DNA of 64,000 bases from Isoetes taiwanensis (taxonomy: Eukaryota > Streptophyta > Lycopodiopsida > Isoetales > Isoetaceae), in contig JAJEKV010000025.1 in assembly GCA_021234155.1 (NCBI GenBank), positions 10,988,982 to 11,052,981 on the forward strand, written 5' to 3'. The position numbers and the translations under genes are program-made. Shown here piece after piece: positions 12,621-24,019 of the stretch (its first letter is position 1; each line of letters opens with the position of its first letter). The notes beneath the pieces were generated by a model. It searched no databases, was not told the DNA's origin, and saw only the letters and a program-made list of their open reading frames with translations.

Positions 12621-13240
12621 AGATCACAGAAATTCCGTTTATCTCCAGGGTTTGGAAAATAACACCGCAAATATTCTTTTGTGATCCCTAAAGGTAATGT
12701 CATAGAATTCCCACTATTTGTTTCTGCATTGCATAGTTCAAATCAGTCCCATAAGTCCCCTTTCTTCATTGTACTACTATAAGCATTCAAATTCATCAAA
12801 TATAATGGTACTGCTTCTGTCCCTTCTGTGGTGACAACTTTCACTTGAAGATAATGTAGCAAATAAATGAAAAAATTTATAGGGAAGGCACTGGACTCAT
12901 CACACAAGCAATGGAGATACTATACTGATACAAAGGAAAAAGATGAAGCAAATGGGTTCCTTACATGATGCTATATGGTAGAGCCATCATAGAGGTGTCT
13001 ATATGGTACTAGAATATCTACAACAATGCAGTTTGAAGTTGTGTTTCAAATGCCATCACATATGCTTCTTGTCGAGAAAGCTTGTATATAAAAGGCCACA
13101 AAATAAACTCTTACATATGTTATTCAATCTACAAGTAGGGCGAGAGGCGGGCATTTTAACATTCAGCGAGAGCAACAAAATGAAATGCCAATGTAAAATT
13201 TATTTGCATTTAACTTCTCGATATACATCATAGTTGTTTT
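12621..13240. promoter_or_regulatory. Upstream flank of the PPR gene, no defined elements
   Basis: AT-rich DNA between the PPR start and a LINE insertion. Presumed to hold the promoter and 5' untranslated region of the minus-strand PPR gene, but I cannot assign a TATA box or transcription start. A short plus-strand frame at 13,003-13,233 has no recognised motif. Confidence 0.3.
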
Positions 13241-13917
13241 AGAAACAAGAAGCAAGAAACGAGTTCCACATTGCATCTTGTGTCGGTACATGGCGATGGC
13301 TTGGGATAGGTTGCTCCACCCTAAAGTCTACGTACTATGGTGGCGGGGTTGGTGCCTATCGTTAATGCCTTCCAGAAATCGTTATGATCCTCGCATATCC
13401 GTATGCCCTACGCCTTTCGGTAGTTGAGACTCTTGAGCCTTGTCTCTTTGATTGTCGGAGGTTCAACCAAATGTGGGTCTTGGCTACAAGGCTTGTTTAA
13501 CGGTATACTTTGGACTATCTATAATGCATGGCCCTCTGCTAAACAAAGGGCATTCCATCTTGGTTACGGTTGGCTCCTATGGTCGATATGGGGCGTCGCC
13601 GGACACCACATCTTCAAGGCATTTATTCATCGCATGGTGTTATTACGGTTGGCCCGAGAAAAAGATCTTGATTATGAATGCTCCTCTCTTGATTCAGAAA
13701 TGATAGAACGCATCTGGATCCAGTATCTTCGAATTGATTCTTATCGTTAGTCTCCCTTTCTGGAGTAAGCACATTGTGCTCCATGCTCGTGCTCCTGTGG
13801 CATCTTCTTTGTGCTTACACAGTTAGATGAGACATGTAAACTTTGTACTTTTCATCTGATTAATAAACTTTTTGGCTTTCGTCCGTAAAAAAAAAAAAGG
13901 AAAAAAAGAAACAAGAA
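13241..13917 (+). mobile_element. 5'-truncated LINE insertion with poly(A) and target-site duplication
   Basis: The 11-bp sequence AGAAACAAGAA occurs at 13,241-13,251 and again at 13,907-13,917. Between them lies a plus-strand fragment ending in TTAATAAACTTTTTGGC, a short unique end and an A-rich tail (13,887-13,906). The body codes in shifting frames for a reverse-transcriptase zinc-binding (zf-RVT-like) region: WDRLLHPKV and WWR near 13,300, then ETLEPCLFDC near 13,430-13,460, then FHLGYGWLLWSIWGVAGH near 13,550-13,610. Truncation at the 5' end, a poly(A) tail and flanking duplications are the hallmarks of target-primed reverse transcription. Confidence 0.8.
13424..13750 (+). pseudogene. 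LINE C-terminal (zf-RVT-like) fragment
   Basis: The longest open frame inside the truncated LINE, 108 codons. FHLGYGWLLWSIWGVAGHHIF resembles the Trp-rich stretch that follows the CxxC...H...C zinc-binding motif at the end of plant LINE and LINE-derived proteins. The zinc-binding Cys residues lie just upstream in a different frame, so this is a remnant. No independent gene is inferred. Confidence 0.6.
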
Positions 13918-14960
13918 ACAAATATTCCATTGTTATTTTTAGCAAATATTCCAAAATTTGGACCCAAATAACCACGTAATTATACAAGAAACTTAACACA
14001 TCTTATAATGCGTGTTCCAGTTTTTGCATGTTTCTATGGCAAAAGTTCCAATTTCAACATGTTCTTACGATGCAAATTCGAGCAGACACGTCATTCAGAA
14101 CCTTCTCCTTTTGTTTGGGTGTCTTCAATATGGGATTTGCAAGATTTTTAGAAATCTTTTATTATGGGCTTGAGGTAACTACATGATTTTACTTGATTAG
14201 ACCACTCTCTTTGCAACATCTTTGAAAGCCAATCATTATAGCATTATACATGATAGCCATGTGACGAACATGCACACTAGCCTAGTGGCAAACACCATTC
14301 CCGAACACTCGCCCGACGCTGCTCCAATGGCACAACCATCGGCCACGTTCCCACTCTCGTGTGTCAAACATGAAGCCATTGTTGTGCTTCTAGGCGTTAA
14401 GGTGACATTCTCAAACTCTATAGCTAATGCTCTAGCCTTGGCCATGCGTCTTCGGGCTCGACGATTGCTTTTCTCTAGTTTAGTCTCCAACTCCTTAGGC
14501 GTTTGATAAGACGGATTTTGCCGTACAACATCTAGGGTTTGAGGAAGGTCCTAGAAGCCCAGCACATGTCTATATAAATTGATGCTTCAATTCCATTAAA
14601 GCAAAATCCACTTGGAATTGCATTGTTGGTTGAATAAGCCATTAGACATTCCTGAATAGTAATAAGCTTCTGTAAGAATCCTATATCTTTCTAGTAAATG
14701 TGTGCTCTTGCCGCGCATAAGCAGTTGAGTGTTAACTCAAAGCACGCAGGGACTGGAGTTGCATAAATGTCTGTACCGTAAGGCTATAAATCCATCTTTG
14801 GGGGTGAGTGGGGGCATGGCAAGATAACATATTTGTTTTTGGATGACAATTGGGATGAAGTACTTTAGATAGATTCTAACATCAACACAATATTACACAA
14901 TCAATATCTGGGCATTGAAAACTCTGCAATATCAAGAAGCTCACATTTACTCCCCTCATC
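13918..14960. other. Intergenic DNA, nothing recognised
   Basis: Short frames on both strands at 14,222-14,506 shadow each other and match no family I know. No RNA gene or repeat was recognised. Confidence 0.45.
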
Positions 14961-14964
14961 TTGC

Positions 14965-15238
14965 ATTTACTTTGAGATACATGTTTAGATACATGTTTAT
15001 AAGTGGAGTTCAACCACTTAGAAAGCTAGAATCATAATAGATTTGGATCGTCATTTTGCATAATATAAGATACATCCTAAATACAATAGGTGGCAGTGCT
15101 CTCCTTAGCTCACATTTATGTTGAGATGCATGTCTATAAGTGGAGTTCAACCACTTAGCAAAGCCAGAATCATAATAAATTTGGATCGTAATTTTGTGTA
15201 TTATAGAATACATCATAAATGCAATAGGTGGCAGTGGT
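14965..15238. repeat. Two-copy tandem repeat, period about 137 bp
   Basis: Two adjacent copies share AAGTGGAGTTCAACCACTTA (starting at 15,001 and 15,138), then AGAATCATAATA, TTTGGATCGT and CAATAGGTGGCAGTG. The first shared segment can fold as a hairpin, AAGTGG with CCACTT. Non-coding. Confidence 0.85.
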
Positions 15239-15927
15239 CCCCTAAGCTATATATATATGGATTTATAAACTCAAACTTCATGATCTTTATGCCTTGACTT
15301 TATCAATCAAGGTATGCAAGCCTCCAAGTAGTCACATGTAAATTGCCCATTGCAAATCGCTCTTTAAGTCCATCTAAGGAAAACTTAGCAATAGCTTGTT
15401 GATTTATCTTCTTATCTATAAAAAGGCACCATGTACAAATAGGTAAAATGATCCAATTTCAATAACTCCGAGGTGTGCATAGAGAAATAAATCCTTGCAG
15501 ACAATCAAATTCATTCAAATGACAAATCAAAACTGTTAAAAAGAGAGTGTGAATCACATGCCTCAAGTTCACAACAAATGAGATAAAAGACTGTTGAGTT
15601 AGAGAACTTAAAAACCATTATATTACAATAATAAAATGACAAACACTATATATCTACAAATAAATGGCAACTATGTATGGGAGGAGAACAAAAAGTTGAA
15701 AGCATTTTTGTTGCTTTCCTCGTTTCCTTAATTACTTGGCATGCTAATTGTCATGCCCCTAAGACCGCATATTTTCACATGATAATTTGGGACTCAACTT
15801 TCATACAATGAAGGGCTTTTTTCGGACTTTTGGACCCATCATCTCAATCTTCATTGGATCTTCATTAATTGGTCTTACCATTGCCAATTATCATATGCTT
15901 CAATAAAATGCATCTTCCAAGGCACTG
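15239..15927. other. AT-rich DNA, nothing recognised
   Basis: No frame of note. It may be the 3' flank of the candidate minus-strand gene whose last exon ends at 15,928. Confidence 0.4.
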
Positions 15928-16124
15928 CTACATATCCAGCAAGGCAGCAACCTCTTCTTTCATTCCATTCGATTTCTTTTCATCTTGTCTAAAAACCTGT
16001 AAAAACTCCACAATAGCATAAACTCCTCTTACCACAAACAACAAAGGGATCTTACAACCTGCTTCTTCCATGACTTGGATAGAAACACAACAGGTTGAAC
16101 CATCAAATGATGTCAACAAGCTGG
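15928..16124 (-). CDS. Candidate terminal exon of an unrecognised gene
   Basis: Minus-strand frame preceded by a splice-acceptor-like CTCCAG at about 16,125-16,130. It encodes about 60 residues with TSFDGSTCCVSIQVMEE, a hydrophobic stretch IPLLFVVRGVYAIVEFL and a charged end EEVAALLDM before a stop. The composition looks protein-like and the acceptor fits, but I do not recognise the family. It may belong with the exons at 17,558-17,800; that link is inferred from strand and proximity only. Confidence 0.3.
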
Positions 16125-16129
16125 AGTGC

Positions 16130-17460
16130 TATGCCGGATGATAAACAATGAGCAAAAAGCTCTCTAGGACAATGGTCCTTCCAAGCCAAACTTCGAGGAA
16201 ATGCTAGAGCTGCTACATCCACTGCATTTATAAATATAATTACATCAGGACATAAATTGCACAATTAAGAGGAAACATCGTCCGACTAATTTATAACCCT
16301 ATGCACTAAAGTGAAGACTATTGCCTAAAAAGAGCATGACAATTTACTAAAGGTTTAGATAGCTTCAAAATCCCCGCAGCTCAATGCAAGGGGGTAATAT
16401 CATATGTCCCAGGAGGCATTTAGCATGCATACCTTAGGTGTGCTTGTCTCATGCCATTCACCCGGCTTCAATTTCCACACTTCGGCTTCAATTTTCACTG
16501 CTTTCATAAATGTAACATGTGACCTCCTGCATATTGGACCTGGGTACTAATAATAATTTCATGTAGGTCTTCCCATGTGCATGGAACATATAGCTACACA
16601 TGATTTTGAAACCTTCAGAATTGGATATGCACTCCTAAATCCAAAAAACGCTCCTCTGCCAGCAAGCAAATGTTAATATTGCCGCAAAGATTTTCTCTAA
16701 GCATTTAGAAGAACAAAATGAGAAAATACAGAAGTATGCGGAAGGAAAATGCCAAAAGAAAAAAGGGTTTTTACCTGTGGATCTACACCAATAGACTTGC
16801 AAAAAAGCAAGCTCTGCACCAAAAACCCTTTGAAACAAATACCCACTCCAGAGCCTTCCCTCTATTCCCATGCTTTGCCCACTGCCATTTGTGCTTCCTG
16901 CGATTGGAAGATCAAGAAATAAGCTCTATAACTGCGTCTATGCATCTCCAAGAACAAACAAAAATTAAGGAGAAGAAAAAAAGGATGCCATGTCGCAGAC
17001 CTATCAGCCAGGTTTTAGCCTCTTGCCAGCAGACTCTGCAAAATGTTCTGACCAGCCCTTACCACACCATTGCCAGTTCTGTCACTTCATTCTTTTGCCC
17101 TACTACCGTCGTCAACTCCACTCCAGAGCCTTCCCTCTATTCCCATGCTTTGCCTTCTTATAGAGTATGTGAAGAGCAGAGTAGGACCAGACTGAAACAA
17201 ATTCCTATACCCATCTGATTTGTTCAATCCTATGCAAAATCTGGCTTCAAACTTGGTCCTTATGTCAAATAAATAAGATATTGAAGCTTATAGATTACTT
17301 GTATCACCATTTTGTCTGTTCTTTTTCTTTGGAAGGTCTGGAAGATTCAAACAAAAAGAATAGAACAATTGCAACTACCAGGCATCGATTTGAGGATTGG
17401 GAGTAATACACTACCGCGTTTTGCAAAGTCGAGGCTTTTTGGAAATCATCTTCTTTAAAA
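16130..17460. other. Candidate intron or intergenic DNA with a 36-bp direct repeat
   Basis: Contains two copies of a 36-bp sequence beginning CACTCCAGAGCCTTCCCTC, at 16,844-16,879 and 17,119-17,154. A plus-strand frame at 16,718-17,218 spans both copies but has no recognised motif. Could be an intron of the candidate minus-strand gene. Confidence 0.4.
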
Positions 17461-17465
17461 TTTTA

Positions 17466-17906
17466 GATAATTGCATTTGTTTAACACATAGAGAACTCCA
17501 TCTAAGCCGAAAGTTCAATAACAGTAAGATAAAAAAGAAAAAATGGTACTAACTTACAATTGTGGGCCCTGAAGTCAGCTGCAACTCTTCTCGAATATCC
17601 TTTTGTATTGTTGATACAGCAGCAACTGTAACATGATAAAGGCATACTTAATGATTGCTAAGAACATTGACTGCAAGCAACTTTCTGATCAACAATAACA
17701 ATAAAGAAGAATACCTTCTTGCGGATGCGAATGTGTCGTAACTTTACAACTTCTCTCCTTGATTTTTCTGTAGCTTCTACTCTCAAATACTTCCTAGGTG
17801 CTGCAAACAAATAGACAAACGAACGAATAAGTAGCTAGAGATATATTAATGTACAAACTTTAAGCTATGCTGCAGCAGTAAGCATGCATATCGAGCATCC
17901 ATATCT
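17466..17906 (-). repeat. First copy of a tandemly duplicated segment carrying candidate exons
   Basis: This 441-bp segment is repeated immediately downstream. The second copy starts at 17,907, is interrupted at 17,995 by the large LTR element and resumes at 45,402, running to about 45,717. On the minus strand it holds two exon-like segments. One (17,715-17,800) has TTTGCAG before it, AAG|GTATTC after it, and encodes PRKYLRVEATEKSRREVV and so on. The other (17,558-17,625) has TTACAG before it and GTAAGT after it, and encodes VSTIQKDIREELQL in its best frame. The joined phase does not match exactly as read. Family unknown. Confidence 0.6.
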
Positions 17907-17995
17907 AGATAATTGCATTTGTTTAACACATAGAGAACTCCATCTAAGCCGAAAGTTCAATAACAGTAAGATAAAAAAGAAAAAATGGTACTAAC
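17907..17995 (-). repeat. Left part of the second copy of the tandem duplication
   Basis: Nearly identical to 17,466-17,553, ending in CTAAC directly at the left LTR. Its continuation is found at 45,402, on the far side of the 27-kb insertion. Confidence 0.9.
17991..17995. other. Target-site duplication CTAAC, left
   Basis: CTAAC abuts the left LTR start TGTTAGA. The same five bases follow the right LTR end (45,402-45,406). The uninterrupted target in the neighbouring tandem copy reads TACTAACTTACAATT with one CTAAC at 17,549-17,553. Confidence 0.9.
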
Positions 17996-18333
17996 TGTTA
18001 GAACCCGAACTCTAACCTTGCAAGAAGGATGAAAAACCCAATAATCCAAGCTCAATCTATCAGATCAAGGCAATGCACAACACAAAGAATCATCATCTCC
18101 ATAGCTAGATCAAGCAAAATGCTCTCCCTCAATACACCTTCGCTCTGTTCTTCTCTCTCTGCTCAGATAATACTATGATCATAATGCCTCCACAATGCAT
18201 ACATGCAAATATCACCCCCTTTGCATGTCATTATATCTCTCCATATCACGGTATCTTTGTCTTCTATGCCACCTCACTAGTGGTGAGTGTGGTGAGTGGT
18301 GATGAGTGTGGTGACTGGTGATCACCCCCAACA
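17996..18333 (-). repeat. Left LTR (3' LTR of the minus-oriented element)
   Basis: 338 bp starting TGTTAGAACCCGAACTCTAA and ending GATCACCCCCAACA, so with TG...CA termini. It matches 45,068-45,401 along its length with small substitutions and indels concentrated in the middle. Strand follows the gag gene at the right end. The GTGGTGAGTGTGGTGAGTGG stretch near its inner end is a short internal repeat shared by both LTRs. Confidence 0.9.
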
Positions 18334-19800
18334 GTGGCGACCACAGTGGGAAAATGTGCCACTCTGTGGCAGAGAACCCACAACAACAAAAATACTAATA
18401 TGGTCCTTGGAACATGTCCCCAAATGACACATTTACATGTTAGAAAGAAAATACCCTCCTCAAATCCAAATGACTGATACAAACAAACTGGTCCAAAATG
18501 ACAGTGACGAAACAGAACCTCTGTAACTGTGGCAAACTTCAAAATATGATATCTTGAGTTCTAGACCTCCGTTTGACCTGCACCATAACTCGTTGGATTC
18601 GTATCGCCGAAACACATCCATTGATGTAGGATAAATGAAGTATTATGGAACGGTTACTATCTGTTTTTACAGAAAAACGACCTGCTGTAACCCAAAAGTT
18701 CTCCACAAATTCTCTGTAATTGGAGCTATGCCAAATCTGAATCCCTTAGAATAGCACTTCTCTTTCAAAATAAGGCCTGAGGTCTTCTCCATTTCTGGGA
18801 TTAAGCAACAATTCCCCTTCTGGATTCATCAACCAACTCCAACCCTATGAAGCAAACATCTTCCAAATAGGAGAATGCAGATAACATGTAACAACAACAA
18901 AAAGTGTGGCCAAAGAACGAGCCACAGTCCAATAACCTGCTCAAATATTACTGCAGTAGCATAGCAATGTGGCAAATCTGATGTGATGTAATAGAACTTG
19001 CTAAAATGACATATTCCAGCTAACTTGTTAGTCTCAAATGGTGCAAACAAATTTTTATGAGCATCTTTGGCTGCTGCACATTGAGATAAAGTGCTGATCA
19101 TGTCCAATTTCCCATCTTGTATCACACAGCCATGCTCAAATTTACTCACCTCTTCCACACGTCCATGCTCAAACATAAAAGGAACTAGTTTTCCTTGATT
19201 CTCAGACTTCTTGGTTTTGACTGCTAATCTTTGAAACAGTCTGAACAACCATTCTAGGTACACTTCATTCATCAAAGCATCAAAAATTTGCAATTCTAGC
19301 TCATGGTTTAGTGTCAAACCATCAAAGCAAGTAAATTTCTCCATTTGAGGCATGTAAAGTTCTTGCTTTCGGTGGTATACATGTCCCAAATCGAAAAGTC
19401 TCATAAAGAGGATTGTTCTCATGGATCACCAAATTCAAAAGCATGTAACATATCTCGAGTGGTCAAATGCTAAAATATCAATGCTTTCCACCTCTAGCTC
19501 ACATAATAATGGTTTATCATCATCCAAAAATGTTTCATATGTATGAAAAGTCTCAAACCCGGGCTGCTCAAGCATCTATCACTTTCATTCTCATGACAAT
19601 GCTCAAACTTATCATTTTTTCACATAAAAGAATATGCTCATATTCTTTAACCATATGAGAGGTGATTAGATTTTGATTCTGTTTGTCCCATCCATGCTTG
19701 ATTTTAGAGGATGATCTATATTCACTCCATTTTGCCCATATCTATGTTTGCTCAGCCGACTAAATACCCGCTCATACTCACATCGCGAAAGAAATAGCCC
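18334..19800 (-). other. Inner 3' part of the LTR element
   Basis: Sequence between the left LTR and the nested cluster. A minus-strand frame at 18,829-19,422 (197 codons) has no recognised domain. The inner edge carries GTGGCGACCACAGTGGG on the plus strand, resembling the primer-binding site of the other end but inverted; a purine-rich polypurine tract is not seen. Short CATGCTCAAA-like repeats occur around 19,130-19,640. No pol motifs. Confidence 0.5.
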
Positions 19801-20138
19801 CGGATCCTTGAATTTGCCGCTGGTGGCTCTATTGATCGGGATAGGTTCAATGTTTGACGCGTTTTATCCCAAATCATTATGAATTGTATGATCTGGCACA
19901 TATTTGCCGTGATAAAACGTAAAAAATCTGGCAAAAAAATTAGGTTGTCGGAAGATTTTCGCGTCTGTGAAAACAACGTCGAAAGCGTCGCACGAAAATT
20001 TTCAGCGTCAAACGATGAAAACCGCGTGCGTGAACGCCAAAAAAAAAAAAAAAAAAAAAAAACCTTTTCTCGCATCTGCAGCGAAAAATTTTTCGCGTCG
20101 CTGCGATCTGGAGAATTAATTAGACGTCTGTAATTCAA

Positions 20139-20169
<31 letters not shown>

Positions 20170-20171
20170 TT
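19800..20171. other. CpG-rich junction sequence 1 with poly(A), (AT)n and T-tract
   Basis: Contains several CGCG-flanked A/T runs (for example GCGAAAAATTTTTCGCGTCG at about 20,080-20,100), a run of 24 A (20,039-20,062), (AT)n at 20,139-20,160 and eleven T at 20,161-20,171. It sits at the left boundary of the Penelope-like cluster and resembles the sequences at 27,172-27,254, 32,490-32,690 and 43,066-43,280. Confidence 0.7.
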
Positions 20172-21398
20172 ATGACATCTTTTTGGCTCAACTGATAATA
20201 TTACAAAAGTGCATAGGTTCGATGGGTTGCAACAGGAACTGGAATTGTAAGTTATGACTAGAATAAGGCAAACATGTGATTAATTGGCTGAATGCATCAA
20301 TGGACATAGGAATTTGAATGTCTCCAAAAATACATGATGGTTGGCATAGTAAGTTGATAAATGCTCGAATGATGACATTAGGAAGGTATATTCGTCCTTA
20401 ATGATGCAATAGGATCTATGCTGACAGGATATGTCCAGAATAGTAGCTGGAATGGTCTGGAACATCTATACAAGGTGCAGGGCTTTAATTATACATGAAA
20501 TGTTGATGGCCATGTGGGACCAACACAAAGATGTGTAATGGATAAAAATATGTGACTTGGGAAACATTGTCATTAAGGCTTTTTGGCACATTAGATATAT
20601 TATTTCCTTGGGGCATATATTCTAACATATTAGACTTGACCAAAACATGGGCAAGATTAATTATAATATGATATTTTATTCTTTGTTAGATCAAATATTG
20701 GAGCTAACGTTGAAAGGAAAGATTTTTTAGGGCTCGGGCATTACCTGGCAAAAGGAAATCATGGAAACGATGAGCAGATGACACCGACAGGGAAGGACAT
20801 CACGGCCATATGCATATGCAATGGTATGATACTTACCTTGCTAAGAACAGCCGGTAATAGGTACATACATCTTCCATATAGGGCTGCTAAATTTCGTAAA
20901 AAATGGAAGTTCAGAATAGCTCAGGCGCATTATTCTTGTGATTATTATAGCCCTTATGGCTAGAAAAGAAGATCCAAGCATCACGAATTAAATGGCGGCA
21001 AGTCCGCATGCACCACCGGAGATGATGATTCACTTACAATATCAAGGGCCAAAGAAAACATGAGATCATAGCGTTTGAACACTCTCTAGTTCCTTGGACG
21101 AAAATTCTAAAGGTTTGATAGGTTTAGATTTGATGGATTTTTTTGAAAGATCTATGAAATTGAATAGGGATGCTATGGATTAAAGCTAAAATCACAGTTA
21201 AAGCCGGAAACCATAATATCATAGCGTTGATATCCACCATGTTTTGTTAAAATTAGCTCAAATCTATGGCTTATAAGAATATAACAAGATGTATGAACTG
21301 GAATCATGTTGGCTCTTTGAAACATTTGATATATTAATGTAGCCTATGTTCATATTTGCTCACCGATTTCTTTAAATCTTGGCTTTATGCTTGAATAT

Positions 21399-23360
21399 CT
21401 AGCATAATGACGGGGGTCATTTTTGTTTTTGTATGCGATATTTTACAAAGGTTTTTCTATGATTTCATTGCCAGATTTCATCTTGGTGTCTTGAGCAGTA
21501 TTTCTAGAGTGCAGCTTATCTTGACCATTCATTTTTATGAGAAGCAACATCGTCATCAGTCCGCGATTAAATTTGTAATGTTTTTAGCACTTAAGTTTTC
21601 TTAAAAGGTTTGGAATTGGGCATGCACCATCGAGGCCCTATGTAGTTAGGGTTTTTTTGTTTGAAATGGAAGCAAAGCACGGCAAGGTTTATGTTTCTCG
21701 CCAAACCAGAGATGCCCCTGCCTGGGATGCCCAAGGCCGTTGAGTTATGATCCGAGGAGGTCTCGTTTGGGCCTTCTTTGCGATCCCGACCACGGGTCTC
21801 TGGCGGCTTTCAAAACCCTGGGTGTGAGGTAAGCACAATTTTGTGCCCTTGAGCTAATCGGGTCTACAATTTTTCCCTCGATTTGGAGATTGGCATTTTG
21901 GGTTATCTGTCCTGTTCTTTGAGGATTCGGATTTCTTGGCATGTAAGCCCGCGAAGATGATCGAGGCTTTTCCATTCTATTCTATTATCCATCAAAATAT
22001 TGTGTGTTCGAAGATATTTGCTTCTTTGTTGATTTGTGGCGAGAGGTGATGCTCTTGATTACAAAGCCGGATGAAGAATAAATTCTCTTTATGAATTGTA
22101 GTTATCTTTATGGCCCATCTTATTTGGTCGATGAGTTGTGGATGGGGTTTTTATCTTTGGAGGTGCAAACTATATCTTTGAGAAGCGAGATTCGGAATCG
22201 GTGTATCCATATAGACAAAGATAAAATATCCGAAACATCTACATTAGAAATATGTAAGAAAATCGCGCTTCTGTTCGGAGGTCATCCATCTCATGCATCC
22301 TTTTTCTTGATATTTTGTTATAGGTGTCTAAAGGAGTAGTTGAGAAGGCAAAGCGAACGATATGGAATCGACATGGCCATCCGGGATCCTCGGGTTGCCA
22401 TGCTACTTCTCAAGCATTGCCATATCCGCATTGCTAGATATTCTAAGGGTTTTATGCTATCAATGGTTTCTTGCGGACACCCCATTAGCCTTCTCGCAGA
22501 TTTTATATTTGGAAATGCCATGCTTGTTCTCAAGCATTGCCTCCAATTATGGTTACAAATTAGTCCTAAATCCTCGAGGGAGGAGACCATAATGTTGTTA
22601 ATCTTACAACATTTGAAGCCATTGAGAAGCTAGCAGGTTGTATACACATTATGTGTTCATCTCAATTTCATGTCGCACTCTTCTACGCAATATGTGCTTT
22701 GGCAAGAGAAAGCTTGTTGCATATTAAAGACTTATGGATTCACACACAATCTCGTTCAAGTTCGCCATTTTATAACAAAGATATTTGCATATATTTGAGT
22801 GGCCTTTGCTATGCAATGCAAGAAATATTCATCCAGCCATTACATGCAATATTGTACTTGGAACAAGGTTATTTTGCACCGGAGATATATATATTTGGAA
22901 TTTGTTTGCTCCTCAAAATTTAACTACGTTCTCTTTTCTTAGGGCCCCAAGGGCCAAAATTTTAATTAACAAAACCATTATATCCTACATGTTAAAATTA
23001 AAATCCCCTTGGACCCCTTTGGTTTGGGTGCATATTCACCTAGGAGGGTCACGTAGGGCAGCCGAGAGCCCTTAAATTATATTACACACGTATGAAATTG
23101 ACACCATATAATATATTAACTCAAATCTTATAGTATTTTTTTTTGCACACCTGCATATCACTGTATATAAAAATTTGTACAAGAATACCCCATAAACGAG
23201 GATCGCTATCTACGGTCCACATCAAGGAATATAAGGCATATATGCTCATCCGGGGCTCACGGTTGCCGGGTGACCCGTGTGAATATGCACCCAAACCAAA
23301 GGGGGTCCAAGGGGGATTTTAATTTTAACATGTAGGATATAATGGTTTTGTTAATGTAGG
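21399..23360. mobile_element. 1.96-kb segment present only in copy A1
   Basis: Copy A2 reads GCTTGAATATTGTTATAG without interruption. Copy A1 has GCTTGAATAT, then 1,962 bp, then ATATTGTTATAG. The flanking ATAT may be a 4-bp target duplication or microhomology from a deletion in A2. The segment holds a nested MITE at its right end (22,966-23,354), a short internal repeat around CTCAAGCATTGCC (about 22,410 and 22,530), and a moderately GC-rich region at 21,660-21,980. No protein family recognised. Confidence 0.7.
22966..23354. mobile_element. MITE with about 75-bp terminal inverted repeats
   Basis: 389-bp non-coding element. The left arm (22,966-23,039) starts TTAACAAAACCATTATATCC. The right arm (23,279-23,354) is its reverse complement with only two extra G bases. 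TTAA is found at both tips and could include a TTAA or TAA target duplication, as for piggyBac-like or Tourist-like MITEs; which superfamily cannot be decided here. No coding capacity. Confidence 0.88.
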
Positions 23361-23458
23361 ATATTGTTATAGTGAAGGGGGATAACCTCAAAGAAACCCA
23401 TGACACCTGCTATCCCATGCATGACAACCATTCTTATGCTTGTTTTTTGTTTGTGGAT

Positions 23459-23631
23459 GCAGTAACGGAGTTTCTTTTGCTCTATACTCGATTCGGTTCA
23501 AATTTGGACCACCTGAATTTGGGTTCTATGAAATGATTACACCTGTTGTACTAAGACACTTGTTAAATATCAGCTTTGGACATGGTAAACATTCTGAAAC
23601 CTGTGCTTCTATAGTGCTTTTGGGATCTGCT
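23459..23631 (+). other. Exon-like segment within block A (copy 1)
   Basis: Preceded by TGTGGATGCAG (acceptor-like) and followed by GGATCTGCT|GTAAGT (strong donor-like). It encodes FGFYEMITPVVLRHLLNI and SFGHGKHSETCASIVLLGSA. The same peptide is kept in copy 2 at about 26,226-26,341, but that copy is too recent to count as evidence of selection. I do not recognise the protein; it could be a captured host exon or an element ORF. Confidence 0.35.
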
Positions 23632-24019
23632 GTAAGTTATCTTAAATGTGGAAGATATCTTACGTACGTATTTTGGGTTTTCATAACTTGTTACACTAAA
23701 GTGAATTAATGATTTCATGGCACGGTAAACATCGTGATTCTTGTACTTATCTTCCTCGCTCACCTGTAATTTTACGCAGACGTAGTGTATTATGTATTCA
23801 GTTGAAATATAAACTAGTTGTAGTGGATTTTTCGTGTATTCAAACTGACGGGTCATTGAACATGAAATATTATCAAGGATGGCAAATTATTATATCATTG
23901 TTGCATGTATTTTTTGCTGAAATAAATGCAGTGGTAGTATTCGGTAAGGATCTAAGTATTGCAAGTTGATAACGTTTCATAAACACACTTTGTACCAAGT
24001 CCTGGCTTAAACATAATGA

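Larger units (their letters stand above)
20172..24019 (+). repeat. Block A, first pLTR copy, with a 1.96-kb extra segment
   Basis: Aligns with 24,841-26,724 apart from an extra 1,962 bp (21,399-23,360). The first roughly 750 bp are almost identical (three substitutions noticed), then short indels become frequent. I read the pair as pseudo-LTRs of a Penelope-like element because the sequence preceding copy 2 carries the same 3' signature as the RT-bearing block. This copy lacks the tail (26,725-27,171) found in copy 2. It holds an exon-like segment at 23,459-23,631. Confidence 0.8.

Noticed and set aside
20768-20800. CGATGAGCAGATGACACC as a ribozyme core in blocks A1/A2
   Set aside because: No complementary stems or GAAA at the needed spacing.
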